Part shown: positions 7,865 to 15,900 of the stretch, piece after piece
Layout: the number at the start of each line of letters is the position of its first letter
Position numbering within the stretch: position 1 is the first letter of the stretch
Assembly: GCA_964577715.1 (NCBI GenBank)
Contig: CAZOAA010000001.1
Span: 26,388 to 90,387, forward strand
Direction of reading: 5' to 3'
Length of the DNA stretch: 64,000 nt
Source: SUP05 sp964577715
Lineage (GTDB): Bacteria > Pseudomonadota > Gammaproteobacteria > PS1 > Pseudothioglobaceae
Notes under the pieces: generated by a model
What the model saw: the letters and a program-made list of their open reading frames with translations, nothing else
Database searches by the model: none
What the model was told of the DNA's origin: nothing
Made by a program: the position numbers and the translations under genes

Positions 7865-8546
7865 TTGCATTATTCTCGCCCGAGGTGGATCAAAGGGTAT
7901 ACCTAAAAAAAATATTATCGATTTTTGCGGGAAACCGCTAATTGCTTGGACCATTCTACAAGCCTGTAAAGCTGAAGGGGTGAGTGATATCTGGGTAAGC
8001 TCTGACAGTGAAGAGATCTTGGAGGTTGCTGAACAGTATGGCGCTAATACTATTGCTCGACCTGAAGAAATATCAGGAGATTTAGATTCTTCTGAGTCAG
8101 CTTGGTTGCACGCAGTTGATTTTATTGAGCAAAGGTCAAACCATCCAATTGATTATATTCTAGCGCCACAAGCAACTTCCCCATTGCGACACCCTGAAGA
8201 TTTTTCTGGCGCTATTAGACAGGTTATACAAGAGAGGTCAGATTCGTTGTTATCTGTATCCGAGATTGAAGATTTTTTTATTTGGAAAAAGGGACGTGAA
8301 CATATAGAGTCGGTCAACTATGATTATAAAAATAGAAAGCCTCGACAACAGATTGAAGAAACGTATTTAGAAAATGGCTCTTTCTACTTATTTAAGCCTC
8401 AATTATTGCGCAATGAAAACAACCGATTGGGTGGTGATATTTCATTGTTTAAGATGGATAGATATAAAATGTTTCAGATAGACAATGTTGATGATATTAA
8501 ACTTTCTTCGGTAATTATGAAAGGTTTTGGCCTAAATAACTTATGA
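7854..8546 (+). CDS. CMP-nonulosonate cytidylyltransferase (NeuA family)
   Basis: A 230-residue cytidylyltransferase of the acylneuraminate type (NeuA, LegF, PseF). The CTP-binding signature ILARGGSKGIPKKNI occupies residues 7-21. SSDSEEI, ARPEEISGD and LAPQATSPLR follow, with the C-terminal QIDNVDDIKL typical of the family. It would use CTP to activate the keto-acid sugar made by the upstream synthase and phosphatase. The start codon lies inside the isomerase gene, and the stop overlaps the first SDR as ATGA. The family call is strong; the particular nonulosonate is unknown. Confidence 0.92.
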   Translation: MRISCIILARGGSKGIPKKNIIDFCGKPLIAWTILQACKAEGVSDIWVSSDSEEILEVAEQYGANTIARPEEISGDLDSSESAWLHAVDFIEQRSNHPIDYILAPQATSPLRHPEDFSGAIRQVIQERSDSLLSVSEIEDFFIWKKGREHIESVNYDYKNRKPRQQIEETYLENGSFYLFKPQLLRNENNRLGGDISLFKMDRYKMFQIDNVDDIKLSSVIMKGFGLNNL

Positions 8547-9292
8547 CTGACTATCTTGAGAATCTTTTTTCTCTTAAAGGCAAGACAGCCATTGTAACTG
8601 GTGGCTCAAGAGGTATTGGTGCCGAGATCGCGCTAGCTTATGCTAACTGCGGAGCTAATGTGGTTTGTATTGCTAGATCAGAGTTGGCAGACGATGAGCG
8701 ACTCCAATCGCTTTATCGTCAGTGTGATATCTCCGATGAGAGACAGTTCCAAGAGCTCTGTGAATCAGTAAAATCTAACTATGGCGGCATTGATATTTTA
8801 GTAAATGCCGCTGGTATTAGCCTTTCCGAGGTTGATTCGAAAGATGAATTAGAGCGTTTTACAAAAACTCTTGAGGTTAATTTAATTGCAACCTACCAGT
8901 GCTGCAATACCGCCTCTAAATTTATGAAAAATGGAGGTTCAATTATTAACATTACCAGTATTGGTGCTATGCAAGGTTTTCCAAATAACCCGAGTTATGT
9001 GGCAAGTAAAGGCGGCGTTAAAATGTTGACCAAAGCGTTAGCAGTAGACCTAGGAGCTAAGGGTATTCGAGTCAATAATATTGCGCCCGGATATATTAAA
9101 ACTGACATGACAGCCAAGAGCTTTGCAAATCCGGTTGCAAATAAAGAACGAGTAGATCGAATGATCATTCCACGATGGGGCGAAACCATAGATTTGGTTG
9201 GAGCTGCGATTTTTCTAGCATCGAAAGCCTCTTCTTATACAACAGGGTCAAGTCTAGTGATTGATGGTGGCTGGACCGCCAAAGGTATGTAA
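8543..9292 (+). CDS. Short-chain dehydrogenase/reductase 1 of 3
   Basis: A 249-residue classical SDR. The NAD(P)-binding TGGSRGIG is at 19-26, NAAG in the LVNAAGIS block, and the catalytic S-Y-K triad is in NITSIG and SYVASK. The ending SLVIDGGW is the usual FabG-like C-terminus. It follows the CMP-sugar synthetase with an ATGA overlap and is 2 nt from the next SDR. PtmA-type SDRs are found with CMP-legionaminate-type genes, so oxidation, reduction or C-epimerisation of the acidic sugar is plausible. Base composition is visibly richer in G+C than the glycosyltransferase genes around it. Confidence 0.9.
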   Translation: MTDYLENLFSLKGKTAIVTGGSRGIGAEIALAYANCGANVVCIARSELADDERLQSLYRQCDISDERQFQELCESVKSNYGGIDILVNAAGISLSEVDSKDELERFTKTLEVNLIATYQCCNTASKFMKNGGSIINITSIGAMQGFPNNPSYVASKGGVKMLTKALAVDLGAKGIRVNNIAPGYIKTDMTAKSFANPVANKERVDRMIIPRWGETIDLVGAAIFLASKASSYTTGSSLVIDGGWTAKGM

Positions 9293-9294
9293 AC

Positions 9295-10065
9295 ATGGAT
9301 CTGCATTTGCTAAACAAGAGAGTGGTGATTACAGGGTCTTCTGGCGGTATCGGTAAAGCTATTGCAAAAGGATTTCTGGAAGAGGGTGCTAGTGTGATAA
9401 TAGTGGCAAGAGACCAAGATAAGTTAAGCAAGACTGCAGCAGAGTTAAGTAAGGCCTATGGTGACGATAAGGTCTTTTTTGCCATCTGTGACTGTTCAAA
9501 GGAAGAGAGCGTGCAACAGTTGAGAGGCTTTGTTAGGAAAACTTGGAATGGTGTAGACATTGTTGTGGCTAATGTTGGCAGTGGTAGAAGCGTTCCAGAC
9601 GCCATACCCTCAACCGCACAATGGAGCAGAGTATGGAGTAGTAATTTTGACTCCGCATTACATACTGCGCGTATTTTTACCCCTATGCTAGAAGAATCCA
9701 GAGGTAGTCTGTTGTTTATTTCCTCTATCGCTGGACTAGAGGCATTTGGCGCGCCTGTGGACTATTCAACTGCTAAAGCAGCCATTATCGCTTTTGCTAA
9801 GAATATGTCAAGAAAACTAGCGCATATTCGGGTTAATGTTGTTGCCCCGGGAAATGTTTACTTTGAGGGCGGCTCCTGGGATGAAAAAATTAAGCAAGAC
9901 AAAGATCGTGTTGATAGTCTGATTCGCTCAACTGTCCCTGTGAATCGTTTTGCTTCACCAGAGGAGATTTCGGATGCGGTGGTTTTTTTATGCTCTGATA
10001 GAGCAAATTTTATAACCGGCGCAACTCTAGTAGTTGACGGCGGCCAGACCGTAGGAGTTTATTAA
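9295..10065 (+). CDS. Short-chain dehydrogenase/reductase 2 of 3
   Basis: A 256-residue classical SDR with TGSSGGIGKA near residue 13, the NVGSG block in place of NNAG, and the catalytic serine and Tyr-Lys in FISSIAG and DYSTAKAA. It ends with ATLVVDGGQT. It is clearly a separate paralogue, not a duplicate of its neighbours. It sits between the other two SDRs with no intergenic space on the right (the next ATG follows the stop directly). Function in the nonulosonate cassette is inferred; oxidation/reduction in tandem with SDR1 could invert a hydroxyl. Confidence 0.9.
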   Translation: MDLHLLNKRVVITGSSGGIGKAIAKGFLEEGASVIIVARDQDKLSKTAAELSKAYGDDKVFFAICDCSKEESVQQLRGFVRKTWNGVDIVVANVGSGRSVPDAIPSTAQWSRVWSSNFDSALHTARIFTPMLEESRGSLLFISSIAGLEAFGAPVDYSTAKAAIIAFAKNMSRKLAHIRVNVVAPGNVYFEGGSWDEKIKQDKDRVDSLIRSTVPVNRFASPEEISDAVVFLCSDRANFITGATLVVDGGQTVGVY

Positions 10066-10893
10066 ATGTCAGATAATTTATTTCGATTAGATGGAAAGGT
10101 GGTGGTTATTACTGGAGCTGCCGGCTTACTGGGAAGGCAGCATGCACAAGCAGTGGCGAGTCATGGCGGCACACCTATTTTGTTGGACTTGTCTCAACGC
10201 GATGTGGACAGTATTGCAACTGAATTAAATGTTAAGTATGGCGTAAACGCATTAGGCTTCTCTGTCGACATTACGAACGAAGAGCAAGTCAAGGAAAATG
10301 CAGATTATCTATTTAGTTTTTTCGGCAAAATCGATGGACTGGTTAATAATGCTGCCAACAACCCCAAAGTTGAAGACAGTGATGAGGTAAATTTCTCTAG
10401 ATTGGAGCACTTTCCTTTAGATGTTTGGCAGGATGACATAATGGTAGGGCTAACAGGTTCGTTTTTATGTGCAAAGCACTATGGAGCAAAAATAGCGCAA
10501 AGCCAAAGTGGCGGAACGATTGTTAATATTGCCTCAGATCTTGGGCTAATTGCGCCTGATCAGCGCCTTTATAGGCAGGAGGGTGTTGCCGATGATTTGC
10601 AAAATGTTAAGCCTGTCACTTATTCAGTTGTTAAGTCCGGCTTAGTTGGTTTAACGAGATATCTAGCAACATATTGGCCGGACAAGAATGTAAGATGTAA
10701 CGCCATGTGTCCAGGCGGGGTAGAAAACGGCCAACCGGAAGACTTTCTGCAGGCTGTACATGCAAGAATACCCATGGGTAGAATGGCACAGCCTAATGAA
10801 TATCAGACTACGCTTTTATGGATGCTGAGCGATGCATCTGGCTACTTGAACGGGGCTGTTATTCCAGTAGATGGTGGCAGAACAACCTGGTAG
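10066..10893 (+). CDS. Short-chain dehydrogenase/reductase 3 of 3
   Basis: A 275-residue SDR with a slightly divergent cofactor loop (TGAAGLLGRQHA near residue 17), LVNNAANNP, the catalytic serine in NIASDLG and the pair TYSVVKSG. An insertion around residues 165-185 (LYRQEG) matches the PtmA/KDSR-like sub-type seen in sialic-acid-family loci. It is the last gene of the cassette. A 319-nt stretch with only a methyltransferase relic follows, suggesting a module boundary. Confidence 0.9.
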   Translation: MSDNLFRLDGKVVVITGAAGLLGRQHAQAVASHGGTPILLDLSQRDVDSIATELNVKYGVNALGFSVDITNEEQVKENADYLFSFFGKIDGLVNNAANNPKVEDSDEVNFSRLEHFPLDVWQDDIMVGLTGSFLCAKHYGAKIAQSQSGGTIVNIASDLGLIAPDQRLYRQEGVADDLQNVKPVTYSVVKSGLVGLTRYLATYWPDKNVRCNAMCPGGVENGQPEDFLQAVHARIPMGRMAQPNEYQTTLLWMLSDASGYLNGAVIPVDGGRTTW

Positions 10894-10965
10894 TATTGAT
10901 AAGCAAAGAGAATTAGGGGTAAAGAATATGAAAAAAGTTAAGCCGATGCAGGCAAAAACGATGCA

Positions 10966-11199
10966 ATGGCCAGAAGATATGGTGATAACTATAGAATGCT
11001 ACATGACAAGACACACGTATCTTTATTTTCTGATTTTGGTTTGAGTGATTTACTAGAGGATGAGGGATTTTTAGTAAAAAATATTAAATATCCATACTTT
11101 TATACTAAGTATTTTAATTCTAAAGAGATAGCAAAACTATTTAAAATGGTAAAACTTCTCCTGCATTTTATGGGAATATTTTTACAATTTACGCCTTAA
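10966..11199 (+). pseudogene. C-terminal relic of a SAM-dependent methyltransferase
   Basis: A 77-codon frame with RRYGDNYRMLHDKTHVSLFS followed by GLSDLLEDEGF. This is the tail (H/DxTHV-S-F/L block, then 'LLEDxGF') of class I methyltransferases common in glycan loci, without any SAM-binding core. No matching N-terminal half is found upstream, where SDR3 ends at 10893. A different frame from 10928 gives only a short non-homologous peptide. The region 10894-11212 is otherwise featureless. Best read as debris from module exchange, though a translated micro-protein cannot be excluded. Confidence 0.5.
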
Positions 11200-11212
11200 A
11201 AAAATAAATTTT

Positions 11213-12283
11213 ATGAAAAGTTACACTACAGATGGAAAGGTTGTTCACCTCTCGAAAACAGAACAAATAAATGATAAATTGTCTAGAATTTTAGGCAGTA
11301 AATTTGTTGAATATAGGGACGAGTGGGATAGGGCTAACAGATTGGAGTTAGTTACTGAGTTTCCATTATTTTTACAATTAGATATGAATCAAGAGTGTAA
11401 TTTTGAGTGTCCTCATTGTATTGTGGGGGATATGAGTGTAGCTAAAAAGTACTACAGTGGAGCTCCATTAAGCTGGGAAAAATATAAAATTATTGTTGAT
11501 GAGGGTAGAGAGCATGGCTGTCCATCTATTTCTTTACAAGGAAATAATGAGCCTTTAATGATAAAAGACTTGGAAAAATATATTGAATATGCGCATAATA
11601 ATGGTTTTATGGATATTATGATAAATTCAAATGCTTCACCATTAACTGAAAAAAGAGCTAAATCCATATTAGATAGTGGATTGACAAGAATTAGATTTAG
11701 TTTGGATGCTGCGGATAAGTCTACATTTGAAAAAATTAGATTAGGTGGAAGATATGATCAAGTCATTAGAAATATTGATAGATTTTTGGAGATTAAAGAA
11801 AAGGGCGGGTACAATCTGCCAGTAACTGGCGTTAGTTTTTGCCATCAAAAAGACAATGAAAATCAAGTAGAGTCTTTTATTAAACAGTGGCAAGATAAGG
11901 TTGATATGGTAACAATACAGAAATATATGCCACCTGCTCCAGAGCCAGGATATGACAAGTTTTACCCATCTGCTCAAAAGGATAATGACCAGATTGTAAG
12001 TAAGGGTTTTAAGTGTCCACAACCATTTCAAAGGGTTACCATTAGAAATTCAGAGATAACTCCGTGTTGTGCAGCAATTAGTAGTCAGTTAAAGATAGGG
12101 GAAGTTGGGAAAACAACTATATATGAAGCTTGGAATTCAAAAGGAATGCAGAAGTTGAGAAAATTACATATTGAGGGTAGGTGGTACGATAACCCAGTTT
12201 GTAAGGTTTGTATAGAAATGTCAGACCCTAAGGCAAAATTTTACACCTCTAAAGCAATCGAGTTAGATATGGATTTGTCTTGA
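11213..12283 (+). CDS. Radical SAM enzyme with SPASM domain
   Basis: A 356-residue radical SAM protein. The [4Fe-4S] motif is C62-NFE-C66-PH-C69. The barrel includes SLQGNNEPL and RFSLDAAD. A C-terminal SPASM-type cysteine cluster runs from GFKCPQPF through ITPCCAA to NPVCKVC, giving auxiliary cluster ligands. In glycan loci such enzymes dehydrate, epimerise or couple sugars and amino-sugars. The stop overlaps the TTG start of the next gene by 4 nt, followed by two Gfo/Idh oxidoreductases, so a redox remodelling step is likely. Substrate unknown. Confidence 0.9.
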   Translation: MKSYTTDGKVVHLSKTEQINDKLSRILGSKFVEYRDEWDRANRLELVTEFPLFLQLDMNQECNFECPHCIVGDMSVAKKYYSGAPLSWEKYKIIVDEGREHGCPSISLQGNNEPLMIKDLEKYIEYAHNNGFMDIMINSNASPLTEKRAKSILDSGLTRIRFSLDAADKSTFEKIRLGGRYDQVIRNIDRFLEIKEKGGYNLPVTGVSFCHQKDNENQVESFIKQWQDKVDMVTIQKYMPPAPEPGYDKFYPSAQKDNDQIVSKGFKCPQPFQRVTIRNSEITPCCAAISSQLKIGEVGKTTIYEAWNSKGMQKLRKLHIEGRWYDNPVCKVCIEMSDPKAKFYTSKAIELDMDLS

Positions 12284-13257
12284 TAAATATAGTAATTGTA
12301 GGTTGTGGAGAGTTTGGAAGTAGACATTTACAAGCATTGTCTTATTTACAAGAATCATCAAATGTGTTTTTAGTTGATAGATCTGAACAATCTTTAACTG
12401 TTGCAATAGATAGATTTAATAGTGTTTATAATAAAAAATTACAATCATTAGTCAAGGTTGTTGGTGTTAAAAGTATAGATGAGATACAAGAAAATATTGA
12501 CTTGGTTATTGTTGCTACAAGTTCTAAAGATAGATTGTTAACTTTGTCTAATGTGTTGAGTGTTATTTCTCCAAAATATATTATTCTAGAAAAGTTTTTA
12601 TTTCAAGAGTCGCAAGACTTTGTTGATGCTAAGTTGTTGATTGACGCGTCATCAACAGAGGTTTTTGTTAATCAATGGCTAAGTTCTAATTATTTGTTTT
12701 CTAGAATTAGAAGTTGGCTTGGAGAATTCAATAAATTAAAAATGACAGTTAGTGGTGGAAATTGGGGAATTTCATGCAACTCAATACATTTTGTGGATTA
12801 TTTTGAAACTCTTATTGGTAAGAGTATTGATACGGCAAGTGGAATGTTAAATAGAGTTTATGCAGCAAAAAGAGAGGGATTTTATGAGTTTAATGGATCC
12901 ATTGTATTAAACAGTGGTACTAATTTCAATCTTGAGTTGATTTCGGAGGATACTCATGAGGTTGATGTGAATATTCTTATTGAAACCGAAGATAAAACAG
13001 TTAGTGCCAGCATAAAACCTAATCAACAGGTTTTTGTCAATTTTAAAGATTTTCAGCAAGATGTTGATGAAATTGGAAGTATTCCATTTCAAAGTAAAAT
13101 TACTAATGTATTGGTGGAAGAGTTAATGATATTTGGATACTCAAGATTGCCAACATATGAAAAAGCATCAAGACAGCATATGTTATTATTGCCAATTTTT
13201 AATAAATATATTAGAGAAAATTCTAGCTGGAACGGACAAGGCTGCCCCATTACATAA
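12280..13257 (+). CDS. Gfo/Idh/MocA-like oxidoreductase 1
   Basis: A 325-residue protein with an N-terminal Rossmann strand (IVIVGCGEFGSRH, residues 3-15), VDRSEQS acidic turn, VIVATSS and ILEKFLF (the position of the conserved EKP, here EKF). The C-terminal half has the alpha/beta dehydrogenase-like fold expected. The TTG start at 12280 overlaps the radical SAM stop (TTGA) and gives the full Rossmann domain; no better ATG exists. The missing proline in EKP and general divergence mean it might not be a classical sugar dehydrogenase. It is followed 21 nt later by a second family member. Confidence 0.75.
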   Translation: MINIVIVGCGEFGSRHLQALSYLQESSNVFLVDRSEQSLTVAIDRFNSVYNKKLQSLVKVVGVKSIDEIQENIDLVIVATSSKDRLLTLSNVLSVISPKYIILEKFLFQESQDFVDAKLLIDASSTEVFVNQWLSSNYLFSRIRSWLGEFNKLKMTVSGGNWGISCNSIHFVDYFETLIGKSIDTASGMLNRVYAAKREGFYEFNGSIVLNSGTNFNLELISEDTHEVDVNILIETEDKTVSASIKPNQQVFVNFKDFQQDVDEIGSIPFQSKITNVLVEELMIFGYSRLPTYEKASRQHMLLLPIFNKYIRENSSWNGQGCPIT

Positions 13258-13278
13258 AATACAATTAAAAGATTAAAT

Positions 13279-14244
13279 ATGAAATTAGCATTGATAGGAT
13301 GTGGAAATATTGCAGAATTACACGTTCCGGCTTTTAAGGCGGCAGGGTTTGATGTTTGTTGCGTTGCGGGCTCATTAAATTCTATAAATGTTGATGATTT
13401 TGCAAAGCGACACCAGATAGATAAAGTGTATAAAGATCCAGATGATTTGGTACATTCAAACCTATGGGATGCTATCTTAATTGTATCATCAATCGACTCT
13501 ATACTTGGATATATAAAAAAATCCAGTGTCTATAATAAGCCAATTTTAGTAGAAAAGCCTGTTTCGTTAAACTATAAAGAATTGGATAGCGTATTAGATT
13601 TTGATAATGTTTATGTTGCCTACAATAGAAGATTCTATAGCACAACTAGTTATGCAAATGATTTTTTAAAAAATCATAAAAAGTCTTTAATAAAAATTAC
13701 TATTCCAGAATCTAGTATGGGTGAGCTAGGGTTTAACAGTTTTCCGAATCTACTGCCATCAAGGGTTTACGAAAATTCTGTCCATGTAATTGACTTGGTT
13801 AATTACATCGCTGGAAAGATTGAGTGGACGCATGTCGATCATTTATTAGATAAAGAAAAATATTTATCTGTATCTGCTCTTGGAATAAGCAAAGAAGGGC
13901 ACAATATTATTTTAAATGTGTGTTTTGACGCCCCTGATAATTTTTCTATAGATATTACAAATGGAAATGAGCGCATTGAAATGCGTCCGATTGAGATTGC
14001 TTATCATTATAAAGGAATGAGAGTTGAGGAGCCAAGTGACGATATTCCGATTAGAAGATATTTGCCTTTGGTAAAAAATACTGTTATTAATTCTAGCTCA
14101 CGGGAAGAATTAAAACCCGGGTTTTATGAGCAAGCTAATGATTTTATGGATATATGCAAGGGTGAAAAAATAACAAATAGTGCAACATTAATAGATGCTA
14201 AAAATGCTCTTGAGGTAGTTCATAGGCTGCGAAATAATATCTAG
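13279..14244 (+). CDS. Gfo/Idh/MocA-like oxidoreductase 2
   Basis: A 321-residue NAD(P)-dependent oxidoreductase. It starts with LALIGCGNIAELH (3-15), has ILIVSS and the canonical VEKPVSL motif (EKP near residue 94), then VAYNRRFY, with the usual C-terminal domain containing VHVIDLVNYI. Enzymes of this family (WlbA, WbpB, KijD10-like) oxidise or reduce C3 of nucleotide sugars. Pairing with the radical SAM gene and the divergent Gfo/Idh gene suggests a joint modification pathway. It is followed after 1 nt by a GT-B-like gene. Confidence 0.87.
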   Translation: MKLALIGCGNIAELHVPAFKAAGFDVCCVAGSLNSINVDDFAKRHQIDKVYKDPDDLVHSNLWDAILIVSSIDSILGYIKKSSVYNKPILVEKPVSLNYKELDSVLDFDNVYVAYNRRFYSTTSYANDFLKNHKKSLIKITIPESSMGELGFNSFPNLLPSRVYENSVHVIDLVNYIAGKIEWTHVDHLLDKEKYLSVSALGISKEGHNIILNVCFDAPDNFSIDITNGNERIEMRPIEIAYHYKGMRVEEPSDDIPIRRYLPLVKNTVINSSSREELKPGFYEQANDFMDICKGEKITNSATLIDAKNALEVVHRLRNNI

Positions 14245-14245
14245 C

Positions 14246-15892
14246 ATGAAAAGCATATACATCTATTCTGGTGTAGACGCTAAAGAAGTAACAAATATTT
14301 CTGGAGTTTGTTATCATTTAGATACTGGAGAAGTGGCCTCAGATTCTTTAGTTAATGTGAACAATCAACAACGATTAAATGAAATTGCCAGAGATTACTC
14401 TTTAGAGTATGCTGATTTTATTTTTTCTCAAAATAAGATATTTCTTGATAATAATATCATTCTCGATAAAGACTTGTCGTTATTTTTTTTATCTGATTTA
14501 TCATGTAAGCGTACTGAAATTTTTAATACATATTCGAATTATTGCAATATTGTTTTAATAAAGGAAAGTATTGATAAATATAAAATTACCAATATTATTT
14601 TTGATGGATGTCCAAAGGATTTTATCGAATCTTGTACAAGTGCTTTTGGTGGGATTTCATATAAAGCAATTAATATTAAAAAAAAAACAGAAAGAATTAA
14701 ATATATTTTGATCAGAAATGCCTATTTTTTCTTATCCATAATTGTTGGTAGATTATTTGAAAGTTTATTGTTTTTAAATAAAAAATACACACACACAACC
14801 CCCTCTAAAAAATACTTTTTAACACGTTATCCGTTACACCTTGATGACGATTTTGTTGATGATAAATATGGTAATTTGATTACGAAAAATGATAGCTTGC
14901 TGGTAAACATAATGACCGATGGTATTCATCAGTGTGTAAGTCCAATAAGTTATATTAAAAATGTTAAGTATTTAAAGCGATCTTCAAGAGTATGCATTCT
15001 AGATAGCTACATACAGCTGAAAGACGTGATTAAGAGCGTTAAACTTATGTTTAAAATTAGCCATAGCTTTAAACCGCTATATCAAAAAAGATACATATTT
15101 AATGGTGTTGATGTTTCAATTGGTATATGTAATGAAATTTCATTATCTGCTTTGAGAATTCCAAGATTGGTAATGATAGGTGAGTCCGTAAAAAAATTCG
15201 CCTCTTTGAACTGTATTAATGAATTGTATTACTATCTACATGAGTACAGCTATGGAAAATTGTTTACATATGTATTTTCCCGTTATTTTCCAAATGTTAG
15301 GCTTGTTGGTTATCAGCACGGGCCATCATCAAAGCGAAAAATGGTTTATTTACATGGAAAGGGGGAATTAAGAAGAGACAGTGATGGAGTTCATTCATTC
15401 TATCTACCTGATAAAATATTGGCAGAGGAAAGTTATTCTGCTAATTTATACAGAAAGTCAGGATATCTTAATGTTGAGCTGATGAGTAAAGTGTACAGGT
15501 TGTCATATTTAAAACGCATACAGGTAAAAAAATCTAATCAAAATGTTGTGCTAATAGTGCCAGGATTGCACGACGGAAGATATTTACTTGAATCGATAAA
15601 ATATAAGATTTTAAATAATGGTGGTAATGCATATGTTTTAAAGCCACATCCTAGAGCTGATAATAGTTATGCAGATGAGTATGTATTTATAAAAAACTTA
15701 ACCACTTCAAATGACCATATATCAGAGTTGCTAAAAATAGCAACAAAAGTGATCGCTACGTATAGTTCTGTTGCTATTGAAGCAAATATATTAGGAATTA
15801 ATGTTGAATTGGTGGAAATTCCTGGAAAGATCAATGAAAGCCCTTTAATTGATTCTGATTTTATATCTTGTGTGCAAGATATAAAGTACTAA
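14246..15892 (+). CDS. Uncharacterised GT-B-like surface-glycan protein (TagF/sialyltransferase-like tail)
   Basis: A 548-residue protein. I recognise no exact family, but the C-terminal half has LVGYQHGPSS (HG loop), VLIVPGLHDGRY, YVLKPHPRAD (HPR motif) and IATYSSVAIEANILG (serine-rich loop, then Glu). These are the landmark loops of CDP-glycerol glycerophosphotransferase and bacterial sialyltransferase/KpsS-like GT-B folds. A hydrophobic segment near residues 155-175 may anchor it. Given two CMP-sugar cassettes in this locus, transfer of a CMP-activated acidic sugar is an attractive but unproven idea. An (AC)n run (about 14787-14798) lies inside the gene. Confidence 0.7.
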   Translation: MKSIYIYSGVDAKEVTNISGVCYHLDTGEVASDSLVNVNNQQRLNEIARDYSLEYADFIFSQNKIFLDNNIILDKDLSLFFLSDLSCKRTEIFNTYSNYCNIVLIKESIDKYKITNIIFDGCPKDFIESCTSAFGGISYKAINIKKKTERIKYILIRNAYFFLSIIVGRLFESLLFLNKKYTHTTPSKKYFLTRYPLHLDDDFVDDKYGNLITKNDSLLVNIMTDGIHQCVSPISYIKNVKYLKRSSRVCILDSYIQLKDVIKSVKLMFKISHSFKPLYQKRYIFNGVDVSIGICNEISLSALRIPRLVMIGESVKKFASLNCINELYYYLHEYSYGKLFTYVFSRYFPNVRLVGYQHGPSSKRKMVYLHGKGELRRDSDGVHSFYLPDKILAEESYSANLYRKSGYLNVELMSKVYRLSYLKRIQVKKSNQNVVLIVPGLHDGRYLLESIKYKILNNGGNAYVLKPHPRADNSYADEYVFIKNLTTSNDHISELLKIATKVIATYSSVAIEANILGINVELVEIPGKINESPLIDSDFISCVQDIKY

Positions 15893-15900
15893 CTGTAAAA

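Noticed and set aside
10928..10965. Alternative start at 10928 as the true start of a small gene
   Set aside because: It is in a different frame from the methyltransferase tail and codes a short peptide without homology.
14787..14798. (AC)n run in the GT-B-like gene as a phase-variation site
   Set aside because: Only about five units; too short to be convincing without read-level variation.
15868..15900. GTG start for the GT4 gene
   Set aside because: It would overlap the preceding gene and add 11 residues outside the family N-terminus; the ATG at 15901 is better.
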